Origin: Amphibalanus amphitrite
Taxonomy: Eukaryota; Arthropoda; Thecostraca; Balanomorpha; Balanidae
Reading direction: 5' to 3'
NCBI RefSeq assembly: GCF_019059575.1
Contig: NW_024881587.1
Span: 88,501 to 152,500, forward strand
DNA: 64,000 nucleotides
A program made the position numbers and the translations under genes. This document shows, piece by piece, positions 23,401 through 34,000 of the stretch (position 1 is its first letter; each line of letters begins with the position of its first letter). The notes under the pieces are model-generated. The model searched no databases, had not been told where the DNA came from, and saw nothing but the letters and a program-made list of their open reading frames with translations.

Positions 23401-25022
23401 CGACGACGACGAGATAGTGGCAGACGTGAACGAACAGACAACAATACTTATTCCATAACTGCTGAGTTTAAAACACATGCAACAAAAACAATGATCAAGA
23501 AGTAGACATTCACAAAATGTATCGGAGTTGGTCCGACAGATTCGTGAATCAGGTACTTCCTTGCTGTTATGAGTTGCATGCATAAAAATCGCTCAATTAT
23601 GAAACATGCTTTCGTTGAATCGGTTCACATCTGCATCACACAAGTCCGCCTCGACCAGAGACGCTCCACAGTCCAACGTTATTAACATGGCCCTGATGTA
23701 ACTGTGGTCCTGGGGAAACACGACCATGACCAGCGCCTCTGGCATAGCCGGATCTCTCCGGGCAAATCCGGCTTGCCCCGGACACAGTCGGAACGTTCCG
23801 GACACAGCCGGACTGCTCCGGTAACAGCCAGGGCGGTCCGGCCCAGGTCAGATCGCTCCCCACTCGGCGCAGTGTAGGCCCGATCTCCCGCTCCGCAGCC
23901 CGTCCCGAGCAGCGCGCACCGCGGGCCGAGACAACGGTCAGTGTGGCTCCACAGCCCGGCCCCGCAGAGACGCGCACCATCTGCACGCCTCCGGAGTCAG
24001 CGGAGAGCGCGGCGGGTCAGCAGCGCTCCGGCGCGCACCCGCAAAGATATTCCCCATCACAGTGCAACAGCGTATCGCCTCATTACTCGTCGCTCTCAAG
24101 CTGCTTACGGCGCCGCGGACCAGACAGCTTAACGACTAACGTAAGAATATATCCGAACATATCGAATGTACTCGCCTAAAGTCGCATGCATCTTCACTAT
24201 TTTTTAAGTTCAATGTTCAAGTACATTGCTCACGACGAGCTAAATGAAAACTGAAATACAAAGAAACCTACCGAACAGAATGGCTGTCCAAATCCGCTGA
24301 GATAATCATCGCTACATCTAGTGGCGGCGACAGAACTCTTAGTACAGTAAACGGTCGCCAGGGTAAACAACCTTCAGCCCGTTTGCGATCACAGTTGGCA
24401 GCTTGCCACACGCGAGGGCAGCGGCACCGATAAAACGAGGGAGGGGGTCCACGGCTATCTGACAGCGAGCAGACACCACAAGTAACAACACAGTCTTAAA
24501 TAGACACCAGCAAGCGACGTCGGGCGGGGAAGAGCCACTGAATGATCGGGAAACTCCGACATGAACACATTGGAGACGCAGGTGCCGGACTAAAACGGAA
24601 ACAACAAGTCTCCTTTCTTCCGCGTGGCTGCGGTACGTACTCTCTCTCACCTCTAAAAACAAACACCCACCGCACAACGAACTAAAAACGCAAATGGGAT
24701 ACGTGATGATCTAAGATGGAAACACAAAGCACATGATATTGGCTGCAACAAGAAGTCCGTAGTACGACGTTCACAGACAGTTTACAACAGTACAATTGAC
24801 GACAGCGTTACGCTAATGACCATCGCCGGCAGCGCGACTGCCGCCGCCGCGCGGACCCTCGCCCGCGACACATCACAGGTAAGCACACTGTGGGTAAACG
24901 ATTGGGGAGCCGCCGCGCCCCCGACCCGCCACCGTCGTGCCTCCGGCCGTGACAGACAGCGCGCCCGAGTCGCGAGTCGCGGACTCCGAGCCGTGACTCG
25001 GTGCCGGCCCGACTGGGCGCCC

Positions 25023-25135
25023 TTAGCCGGGCTCGGCGTGCGGGGGGAACGAGTCGGTACTGATGGAGCGGCCTGTCTCGTAGCTGATCAGCACGTGTTT
25101 GACGTACTCCTGCAGGTCTCCGGCCACGCTGACCT
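25023..25135 (-). CDS. REPTOR/CREBRF-like: CREBRF/REPTOR coding exon 7 (C-terminus)
   Basis: Acceptor cccgtccctccgacag. It encodes [15 protein letters not shown] and a tail ending HAEPG then stop. The VAG...EYV..VL pattern corresponds to the conserved C-terminal VAGQTSEFVNQVL-type motif of vertebrate CREBRF, which supports the end of the model. Confidence 0.85.
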
Positions 25136-28100
25136 CTGTCGGAGGGACGGGAACGTCAGCGACAGCGACAGCGACCGCGCCGGGCGCCGCACTGGTCGAC
25201 CGACAGTGGTGCCCTCTACACAGAGTCGCAACTCCTAGACAATGAGGGGAGCCTTCCTCTAGATCCAGCCTGTCATCAAGTGATTGTTCAAAAGCTAGTA
25301 CACCAATTTGGTACATTAACGTCACCTGTTTTTAAGGAAGTCTGTCTGAGTCGCACACATTTAATGTATAAGCTTTAACCGAAACATAACGAAATGGAAA
25401 ACTCTCAATTATCGGAACAGAGTGAATGACTTAGAAGCACGTGTTGATCTGCATATAATCACTATTTGTTGTTAGTTTGGTAAAAGATTGTTCAAACACC
25501 AGCTCTAAGTTTTATTGGGAGCTTTCGGAAGCGTTACAGCTTCCTTCGTCAGCCTTGGATAGAATTCTTAAAAACTGACAGATGTACACGTAAGTACAAA
25601 ACAATTAAAAAAAAAACGAATGGTTTTTCAAATGTTTTTTTTTATTTTTGATTTGGTTTTTCAAATGTTTTTTTGATTTTTGAATTGTTTTGTACTTACG
25701 TGTTTATCTGTCTTTTTAAGAATTCTATCCAAGGCTGACGAAGGAAGCTGTAACGCTTCCGAAAGCTCCCAATAAAAACTTAAAGCTGGTGTTTGAACAA
25801 TCTTTTACCAAATGACTCCGTCCCAGCTCAACAACATATATAATCTTGTTGTTAGTTTATAAAGAGAAAGTGACACGTGATACTTTTCCCATTTGGATGT
25901 CAACAAAGTTGTGCCAAGAGCTTGCAATTGGTCGTCTAGGGATTCTACACTCACTGGATGCTTGTCTGCAGACTTTGTCAATCATGTGGCTGGCGTCCTC
26001 GGGTCGAACTTGGGACACCCCTGGCAGAACTCTGGCTCGAAGGAGGTGGCCGACCTCCCTCAGAGCGTTACTTAGACGCCCTGAACACAGACAGAACACA
26101 GTAGTGTCAGATAGACTGAAAAACAATACATTCAACTGTGGACGGCCTGTCCAATTCGGTCGATGACGGAAAAATATCGGGAGCTGAGAGAAAAGAGACG
26201 GAAGATCGAGATGTAGATGGAACTACCGAGGCAAAGGTAGAACAATCGATAAGGTGAGAGAGACTCTGAGGGACTGGAGACACAGAGGGTGGAAACTTAA
26301 TTTACGTCTATTATTGGCTGTCAGGGGTCAGCCCAAAGTACTACCTGCACAAAAGGTGTCGTCATCCCTGACGCAATACCCACGGTGACTAGCAATACCA
26401 TCGTTGAAGTCAACCGCCAGTGCGAAGCAAGGAAAGTTCATTCAGCGGGTCAATATTTTTCCGACAAGTACAGTTGTGTACAAGTACAGTTGTACAAGCT
26501 ATGCTAAAACAAATTAAGCTGTACACTGCGTAATTGGTCGTTACTTACTATGCTCTTCATTGAGGCCGGATAGTTGAATTTTGTTGGCTTCGTGCTGCGC
26601 CTTCTTCTTCAGTCGACAAACTCTGCAACAGCAAATTACAAAACACTATCAAACAGAGAACAAAAAGTAATCCGGATGCGATCACGACGACAAAAGCCTT
26701 CCAAGGGGAAAAACATCATCGAGTGGAGACTCAAAAAAGAACATTGCACATTGCCCACTAAATCCACGGAAGTGCCGTTCAAAGCTTACCTGGAGGCCAG
26801 TTTGTTTTTCTCCTTGCGGGAGGTGGGCCGCGCGCTGAATGGCAGCTCCGAGATGGGCGTCATGTCGGTGATGAGGCGGTTCAGCTTCTCCAGGTCCCCG
26901 CGAATCAGCAGCAGTTTGCGCGGACTGGGCGTCAGGTCGTTACCGTCTCCCCGCCTCGCCTTACCACTGTCGGTACGCGGTGCTCAGTTAGATATCAGGC
27001 CGTCTAATGCCGACATTAAACAATAACAGTCTCACGACAGATATGACAGGTTGAAATGTGCTTTGTGCGCCATTTAGTCCACCAGCGACTGACCAGTCAC
27101 CAGCCCACGTTGTACCCACCCGAATCAACATTACGTCCTTCCCTCCATTACTCAATGGTCAGGCTCTAGCCCTCCCGATCTCGCAAAACAGTACGACAAT
27201 ACGGCTGTGTCTGACGCCGTACCTGTGTCTGACGCCGCGCCTGTGTTTGATCATTGATGTCGTACCTGTGTTTGATGCCCTCGATGTGGAAGTTGCTGGA
27301 GAAGACGGGGTCGACCGCCTGTCGCACGTGGTACGGGTCGGCCATGTCGGGTGACAGCTGTAGCCGGGCGCCCTTGGGCCCCTTGGCCTGCACGTTATAC
27401 TGCCAGAAGTAGCGGTCCCGGCGGCTCAGCGAAGAGCTCAGACTCTCGTCGTCGCCGATGTTGGAGCCTGTCGACGGGGGGGGGGGGGGGGGGCGGCGTC
27501 ACACTGGTAGGTGATTTTAGCTCACTGCTGTTCTCGAAAAGGTTAAAGGAAAGAACACAACAGAAAGTAAAGGATGGTCCCCAGTCGAGCTGACAATGAT
27601 ACAGTTGGGAAGGGAGCTACTTTGACGAGTTCACCTTATTCATTGAGCTGAAATGTCTTCCAGTTATGCGACCTCACCTTGGCCAATGCTACCAATCTGG
27701 CTGGTCTGGCTTCAACAGCGCAAACCTTTGACGAAGCCCTGCGATGGCTACCAAACGTTTATAACGCTGTCTGTTTAGATATGTGAACGACCTATTCAGG
27801 ATGTCAGCCTGAGCTACTCCGCCAATAACACCCAGTTCAGAGAAAGGCACCAGCGTTCCGACTGGCTGTGAATTCAGCGAACATCCAACTGTGAACAGCT
27901 CTGGCATAGTTGCGGTCGCTGACACCGAGAAGACGGGATCCCAGAGGTTTACGTGCCTAGTTTTGAAGGGCTGCCAACACTAAAGCTGGACGATGACTGC
28001 CTTCCGAGTCAGACACAGGTGACGATTCATTTACCGGGAAATAATCTAAGGTTGCTATTTTATGCTTCCATTGACCAGGCCCAGAGGAGCCTTCTCTGAG

Positions 28101-29988
28101 TGATATCCTATCACCCATGGCATGCCTTGAATACCTGGCATGCCAGGAAAATCGCTATCATTTCCGCCGCTCTTTTGAGCTGTGTGTTCAATGGCCAGCG
28201 GCTCAGAAGAACCGCCACCACTGCGCCTCCCTCTGTAAAACTCGCCACCAGGCCGGGTTAAATCCGGACCGGATGGCATGGATTGAAGTAGCTCGACCAG
28301 GCCGCGGGCTAAATAAAGCGCCGAGCAATCACGGCGGCGCGGCGGCCGGCGCCGACGGCGAATGGGGCAAGTTCGCAGTTAGCCCGGCGCCGGAGAACGA
28401 ACCGGGCGGAGCACTCCGGAACAGTCAGATGGCCCGGTGTCGATAGGTGAAACTCTTACACAGATCAGCTTTGTTTTTATCTTTCCACCCTTCCGCCAAT
28501 CGTCACAGATTAGATACTTATCAGCCTCGTTACCGCCCGTCTCACATATCCAAATCGAATTTGTAGGCTTTGGGACACTCCTTCATATCCCCAGAATACT
28601 CTCAACTATTTTAATAGTTGCCGTTTTGCAGCTGTTTCATTCCTGTCCCGCGCCACCACTGCACCGTGTCCGCCGCGCCGTGCATTGTCTCACCTGCGTC
28701 ACTATCGCTGTCCGAGTCGTGATCGTCGTGAGAGTCGGCGCCGTCATCTCCGTACGACCCGTACGAGCCAGGACTGAGAATGCCACCTGCCATTGGATGG
28801 CACCGGTACGGGGTCAATGGCGCGTATACACGGGTCATGAGCCGATAGAACGGCGACAACGCTCAATTCGATACAATTACACGTATTTCACTTTTGACGG
28901 ACTGTAGCCTCGACATGTTAGGCCATGTTCTTACGCAGGAAGACATACAGCGAATAGGCAGAATTGGTAGTCTTTCAGGGTAAGGGAAGCCAAAACATGC
29001 TGACATCACAATGCAAATAGTAGAATCGCGTAGAATCACGTCCTATCGTCTGATTAAAATAGCGTGCCAAACAGGTGTGTTAACGCTACAGGGCCTGTCA
29101 TTTCGTTGAACTGCTTCACCAGAGACCAGGATCTGGCCGCATACAGTGTTTACGCCCCCAGGGATTATACTAACCGCGCTATGGTCGCTCGGCTCGTGAC
29201 TCACCTGATAGAGACGACCCCGATCCGCGAATCTCCTCGCGTCGGCCGAACCCGGTCGGCGTCGGCACCGGCACGTCGCCACAGGGCACCGAGCTGCTGA
29301 GGCGGCTCGAGAGGCCGCAGGGACCGCCGGCGATGGGCGCCGAGCCGCCGCCGGCCGTCAGCAGGGCCTGCAGCGTGCCGCGCCGGCCGCCCGGGTAGCT
29401 CGGCAGCAGCGGGTCGAACCTGCTGGCCGGCGACGCCGCGCCGCCCGCCGACCACTCGCAGCCGCCGGCCGGCGACCAGTCGCACTTGAACGACCAGTCG
29501 GGCGCCTCCGTCTTGACGGCGGGCGGCGGCGGCGCCGTCGACTGGCCCCCCATCGGCTCCAGCTCCAGCTCGTGTAGGTCGTCGCCGGCGTTGAGCTCGG
29601 TCAGCGTCGGCCCGGGCAGCAGCTCGCTCACCTCCACGCCCTCGAAAATGTCGTCGTCGATCTGGAAGTGCTGCAGGTTGCGTGCCAGCTCTGGCTCGTG
29701 GCTGCCCACGTGCCAGCTGCCCGGGCTGGGGCTGGAGGCGAACTCGCCGTGGGACGGCTGGTAGGAGGAGGCGGCGCCGGCCGACGAGCCGAGCTCCACG
29801 GCCGGCCGATCGGGGCGCCGCTCGGTGAACTCGGGCCGGCAGTAGGGCCACTGCGGCCGGCCCGGGATCGGCACGCCCACCGTGTAGCTCTGCGGGTCGT
29901 CGGACGTGAAGGGCTCGTCACCCTTCTCCAGGCCGCCGTCCCCCTGTCGCGAACTGAACGCGCCGCTCTGCGCCATGCCCACACCCAT
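25023..29988 (-). CDS. REPTOR/CREBRF-like: CREBRF/REPTOR-type bZIP transcription regulator, gene span
   Basis: Seven coding exons (29988..29205, 28786..28694, 27467..27266, 26966..26790, 26622..26549, 26080..25955, 25135..25023) join with matching phases to 522 residues. Landmarks in order: PTLTELN (127-133) in a P/S-rich N-terminus, an acidic D/S stretch (about 275-291), RYFWQY (311-316), [11 protein letters not shown] (369-379), [20 protein letters not shown] leading into the basic region [16 protein letters not shown], a leucine-zipper-like segment (445-485) and [13 protein letters not shown] near the C-terminus. These match, in order, vertebrate CREBRF and fly REPTOR. In flies REPTOR is a TORC1-repressed nuclear activator of starvation genes; in mammals CREBRF modulates CREB3 and energy storage. 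Symbol is by homology. Confidence 0.9.
25477..25811. mobile_element. Foldback (long inverted repeat) element in a CREBRF/REPTOR intron
   Basis: Arms of about 125 bp (25477-25603 and 25685-25811) are near-perfect reverse complements, sharing ttggtaaaagattgttcaaa and gcttccttcgtcagccttgg. The loop is A/T-rich with poly-A and poly-T. It lies between exons 6 and 7. The 13-mer ttgttgttagttt occurs just outside the left arm and again about 35 bp outside the right arm, possibly a target duplication. Confidence 0.75.
25955..26080 (-). CDS. REPTOR/CREBRF-like: CREBRF/REPTOR coding exon 6 (zipper-like segment)
   Basis: Acceptor ttctgtctgtgttcag, donor gtgagt, phase 1 on both sides. It encodes [20 protein letters not shown] and a region ending [11 protein letters not shown]. 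Position, length and hydrophobic spacing correspond to the segment after the basic region in CREBRF, and the phase fit with exons 5 and 7 is exact. Sequence identity in this part is low, so it is inferred mainly from placement. Confidence 0.75.
26549..26622 (-). CDS. REPTOR/CREBRF-like: CREBRF/REPTOR coding exon 5 (basic region)
   Basis: A 74-bp micro-exon encoding [21 protein letters not shown] and NEEH. It completes the bZIP basic region split from exon 4 at the serine-arginine junction. The acceptor is gctgttgcag and the donor gtaagt. Confidence 0.9.
26790..26966 (-). CDS. REPTOR/CREBRF-like: CREBRF/REPTOR coding exon 4 (DLTP and start of basic region)
   Basis: Encodes [20 protein letters not shown], an EKLNRLI helix, the conserved [14 protein letters not shown], and [10 protein letters not shown] at the start of the DNA-binding basic region. 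The acceptor taccgacag is poor in pyrimidines; the donor gtaagc is strong. Phases 2 in and 2 out match the neighbouring exons. Confidence 0.9.
27266..27467 (-). CDS. REPTOR/CREBRF-like: CREBRF/REPTOR coding exon 3 (YFW motif)
   Basis: Encodes [20 protein letters not shown] followed by WQY and a region ending [13 protein letters not shown] is a strongly conserved signature of this family. The acceptor is unusual: its pyrimidine tract is an uninterrupted run of 18 C (27476-27493 on the plus strand as G). The donor is gtacga. Confidence 0.85.
27468..28693 (-). other. CREBRF/REPTOR intron 2
   Basis: A 1.2-kb intron containing the C18 pyrimidine tract next to the acceptor of exon 3 and otherwise unannotated sequence, including a GC-rich part around 28300-28430. 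No alternative exon is evident. Confidence 0.6.
28694..28786 (-). CDS. REPTOR/CREBRF-like: CREBRF/REPTOR coding exon 2 (acidic)
   Basis: A 93-bp exon with acceptor ccaatggcag and donor gtgaga, phases 1 in and 1 out. It encodes a [13 protein letters not shown] run and an acidic D/H/S stretch, equivalent to the acidic block in vertebrate CREBRF. Too short and low in complexity to be found by homology alone; the phases on both sides support it. Confidence 0.75.
29205..29988 (-). CDS. REPTOR/CREBRF-like: CREBRF/REPTOR coding exon 1
   Basis: Starts [11 protein letters not shown]. An acceptor (gttctgctgctccgcag) lies 12 bases upstream of the ATG at 30000/30001, so an upstream exon, probably untranslated, must exist. 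The exon encodes 261 residues rich in G, S, P and A with short conserved pieces ([19 protein letters not shown]), and no globular domain. It ends in phase 1 at gtgagt. Confidence 0.8.
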
Positions 29989-30000
29989 CGCTCGATTTAT

Positions 30001-30669
30001 CTGCGGAGCAGCAGAACAGTAATCAGACGACACGTATGCATGCACATACACATACATGCACATATGCACATACACACACATACATGTATCGCACACCTGA
30101 CTAGATAGCAGCAGCATGAATCAATGAAATGCAGTGAAACGTGAGCGAACTTTATATCTGATGAAATGGTTGGGCAACGCCATGCAGATGATGGAATGGC
30201 TGAGCAAGTAATTGAATTTATAAATGAAAGCAAGTTCTGCTGCGAAATACCTGGGCGAACTTCAAAGACAGGAACAGTAAATTTAGAACGCGAGTTTTAC
30301 AAGTATTACGTAAGATATGCAGAGAACAAGCCAATATGATTCTAATGCGCCCCAGGCTAGTAACATATCCGCTTTCTCATCGAAGAGTGGAAACTGCATT
30401 TGATCATTTGTGTAGTTCCAGTCTTCGCCTTCGTATAAGCATTACAGATTCAACGTGCAATTCAACTAGTGAGCTGATGAAACTCCTTGATGAGAGGGAC
30501 ATCTCATTAGTGAGACGGTGAAACTCTATTGGCTTATCTAAGCAACTACACTTACAAAAAGAAGTGCGCACAGATGCGAAATAATATGAGAACTTCTCTA
30601 GCAGAAACAGTAACTTTGGTACACGACTTTGGAAGTATTACGTAAGGTGGGCAGAACAATGATCTGACG
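30001..30669. other. Upstream flank or first intron of CREBRF/REPTOR
   Basis: It begins with the acceptor of coding exon 1 (minus strand) and a (CATACA)n-like microsatellite at about 30035-30095. No coding exon is recognised; the true first exon and promoter must lie further to the right. Confidence 0.5.
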
Positions 30670-31033
30670 ACTCACCGGAGGTAGGTGAAGCTTCCAGAAC
30701 TAGCCAGTGAGCCGGTGGAGCTTACTGACTCCCGGCGACAACTCAACAGTGAGTCGGCTGAGCTCTATCAACTCACCATTGAGTCGGTGGAGCTCTAACA
30801 ACTCACCAGCGAGCCGGTGAGGCACTGGGAACTCACCAGTGAGCTATGAAGCTCTGTAACTCACCAGCGAGCCGGTGAGGCACTGGGAACTCACCAGTGA
30901 GTCGGGGAGACTGTAGTAACTCACCAGCGAGCCGGTGAGGCTGTGGTAACTCACCAGCGAGCCGGTGAGACTGTGCTAACTCACCAGTGAGCTCGGTGAG
31001 GCTGTCATAACTCACCAGTGAGCCGGTGAGCGG
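30670..31033 (-). repeat. 30-bp minisatellite with palindromic core
   Basis: About 11-12 tandem units of roughly 30 bp built on actcaccagcgagccggtga. The core ctcaccag..gcc.ggtgag is nearly self-complementary, so each unit can fold. Units vary at a few positions. It lies just upstream of the CREBRF/REPTOR coding exons. Confidence 0.85.
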
Positions 31034-34000
31034 CAAGGAGCCGGACGTCGGGTGGTCGCCGGGGGCCGGAGCCGAGGCCCACGCCAGCCGGCGACTCGGA
31101 GTGTCGAACTCCAGCGTGCTGGTTAGAGCGACCGCCTGTGGGGGCAGTCAGAGTGTCAGACGCCGATTTGGACACACCCGCGTCCCGCGGCACACGGTAT
31201 ACAGACATTGTAACAGCGCGGCCCCGTGTGGCGCCGGGAGTGTGCCGCTATAACAAACACAGACAGTTGTCCCGCGGCTCATCCATGCCACACTTTGATG
31301 CTGGGTAATGGCAGCAAACTAGGCTAAAACAACAGCTCGGGACTACGCCAGCTTAGGTTCGGGCCGAAAGAACAACCCCAAGCGGCCTTTTTCTTCGGAG
31401 AAACATAAGCGCGCACTGCTCCGAGAACCTGGCCTGTGGGGCGACCGGCGACCAGGCTAGTGACAACGACCTTCCGAGGCAGCTGTGTCCTCCCGGGCAC
31501 GGTCCAGCGGGGCGCCGGCACGGGAGCGCCGAGGGCGGCTGCACCCCGCCCGTACACTGTGAGATCGGGTGCATGTGTACCCGCCGGGCGAGCCTTCTCC
31601 GCCGCTCCGGGCAGCGTCCCACGGCCGGCTGGCACCGAGCCGACCTGAGTGACGTCAGCGCGGGTCGCTCTGGCAGCCGGCACAGAGACCCAGCGGCCGC
31701 GAGAGATGGGGAGCTGTCACCGAGCCGGCGGCGCCTCATCATCGCTCACCGCGGCGAGCGCTGCACATCACTCGCCAGCCGGCGAGCCACGGCAAAATGA
31801 GCCGGCCGAAAAGCGTCGAGATAATGATAATCGGGGCGCGAGGGCGTCGAATGCCTAACAAAATGAGCTGCCGAGCACGATTTGTTTTAGTCCCCTTTCT
31901 GTTGTAGGTGAAAAGCTGCTTTTTAATATAACATGCATTGCAAGCACTTGGTCCTGTGCCAGCATGGATGACTGTCACGAAGTCGCGGAGTGAGCCAGCG
32001 TAAACGTTCCACCCTTTTGCCTTCGGCCGACCCTCAGTCCCGAGTCCGGAAATAACTGGTTAGCGGGCTCCTTATCATTGAAACCAGGGTACAGTGGGGC
32101 TCACTGTAGCCTGCTAACTACCGGAAATACAGCGGCCTGCAAATCGCAGTTTTGCAACAAAGTAAGCGGACGGACTTTCAATGGAGTAAAAAAACAATGC
32201 TCGATACGATTCAAACAATATAAGCGATGGCGTTGGAGATCGCGCTTCTGCAGAACAGTGAATGAATGGACTTCGATTGAGCAAAAAGCCAGTTCGCGCT
32301 GTTTGGTTCGCACCAAGAAATCAAACGTCCAAACTCTATGTCACAAAGTGAAGGTCAGTAAGGCTAGGACATTTTTAAGTGCAATGTCCGCCTAATTGCT
32401 GACCGATGTGCAAATCCATTCACCAACCATCGCGAATATCAAAAGGCAAGACGCATCAGTGACCAGTGATTAAGCTGCGCTTGGCAGAGACCTGCACAAC
32501 TAATCACGACTGTCGGAAAGAAGGAACGTGTATTATAGATGGATTTATGTAGTTAGGAAAGCATTGTTGGAAACCATCCGCACAGTTATTTAGGATAAAA
32601 GTACGAAACGGCTACTGCAATCGGAGCGCCCTTGGACTCCAACGAACAAACGAATGTAACAACAATCGGTCATTCTGACCTTCGACTGCACCAATAGAAT
32701 GTATCCTATAGGTGAGTTTTATGGTAATCACTCCCCACTCCCTCCCCTTTAGGACCGGCCGTGGACCGTGGAGGTTCGGAGACCCATCGGGAAACCCGCG
32801 GATAGCGGATGTTTGCCTCACTGACGTCACACTCAGTTTGGACACACACGCGACGACATCACGTGGGCGGACCAGGTGACGTCACATGCCCAACCGGCTC
32901 CTCCTGTTGTACTACGAACGGCGCCATGAACGCTGATTTTATTATGCTCCTGGAAGATTAATGCGCTCATATGCGTCAGAGACGATTCTGAGAATCGCCA
33001 CTGACCAGCGTCAAGCGAATTGAAGTGAACGATTCCTGATGTTTCCTCAGAAGTTGGAACGCGGTAATAATCCAGCAAGCAGTCATAACACGGTGATACC
33101 TTAGCTAGCTACATTCTTAATACATAGTACACACAATGTGTGTCACACATAGGTGACGACGTTCGATAGGGAAAGTGTTCGAGCATCGAACGACCGTCGT
33201 TGTTTAATTTTCTATAACATTAACCGCTTATATCCTTCACTCATGCATATGTCAAGCATAAGTCATCACTTTAACACACCCGCATGTCAAGTCCTCATCG
33301 TGCCGTATTTCAGAAGTGAGGCATATTCCTTAGCTCTATCGACCCTTGCCGCCTTTGATGGCACGAGCGTGACACCGGGTCATAACGGTGGACCTCGCGC
33401 AGCGCCACCCCTGCCGTGAGTGAGGCCCGTTCGAGAGGTAGGGTGGCAGGCAGGGAGGGGCAGGGTGGCCTCAGGCCTATGGGGAAGGGATAGATTGACT
33501 TTCAGGAAGACAAGAAAGCACAATGGTCGGCAGAGAGGGAGAAAAAAAGGCCTCAGATCTGCAGGAAGCGAACAGGGTGGAAGGTAGGGAGCGGACAGGG
33601 TGGCCTCAGGCCTGTGGGGAAGGGATAGGGTGGTTTTCAAGAAGCTCAGGTCGGCAATGAAGGAACAGGGTGGAAGGTAGGGAGCAGCCGCGGGCAGGGT
33701 GACCTTAGGCCGGCAGAAGAGCACGAGTGGTGATGGGTAGGAACTAGGATTCCTCGCCTCACTCTGGCCACCGATCGATTGACCCTGGCCACCAATTACC
33801 AGTAATCGATCGATACATCGGGTCATCATCGCTAGGATCGGAGGCCGCTCTCAACAGAGGCTTCCAATTGGGTTAGACCCTGCAAGTGCAGACGACAGTT
33901 TAGGTCTCTCAGGTCATAATGCATAGGTATTTCGATATTGTGACATGCCTTAATGCAATGAAGTTCGCATGGAAAATAGAGTGCGGGATTCCGGAGCATC

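Larger units (their letters stand above)
20732..25022. other. Intergenic region with GC-rich minisatellites
   Basis: No gene with recognisable homology lies here. It holds a short GA tract (about 20848-20862), a GC-rich block (about 21740-21960), three minisatellite-like arrays, and unannotated sequence at 22.4-23.2 kb and 24.1-24.9 kb. It could contain the 3' untranslated regions of the K2P gene on the left and of CREBRF/REPTOR on the right, which converge. Confidence 0.5.

Noticed and set aside
26160-26548. Possible additional CREBRF/REPTOR exon between the basic region and zipper exons
   Set aside because: No open, conserved block; exons 5 and 6 already join in phase.
29201-30108. Long frames overlapping the first CREBRF/REPTOR exon in other frames
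   Set aside because: Arg/Ala-rich shadows of a GC-rich coding exon; only the frame with PTLTELN connects in phase to the conserved downstream exons.
30670-31033. CRISPR-like array of regularly spaced palindromic repeats
   Set aside because: Units are contiguous without unique spacers and the genome is eukaryotic; it is a minisatellite.
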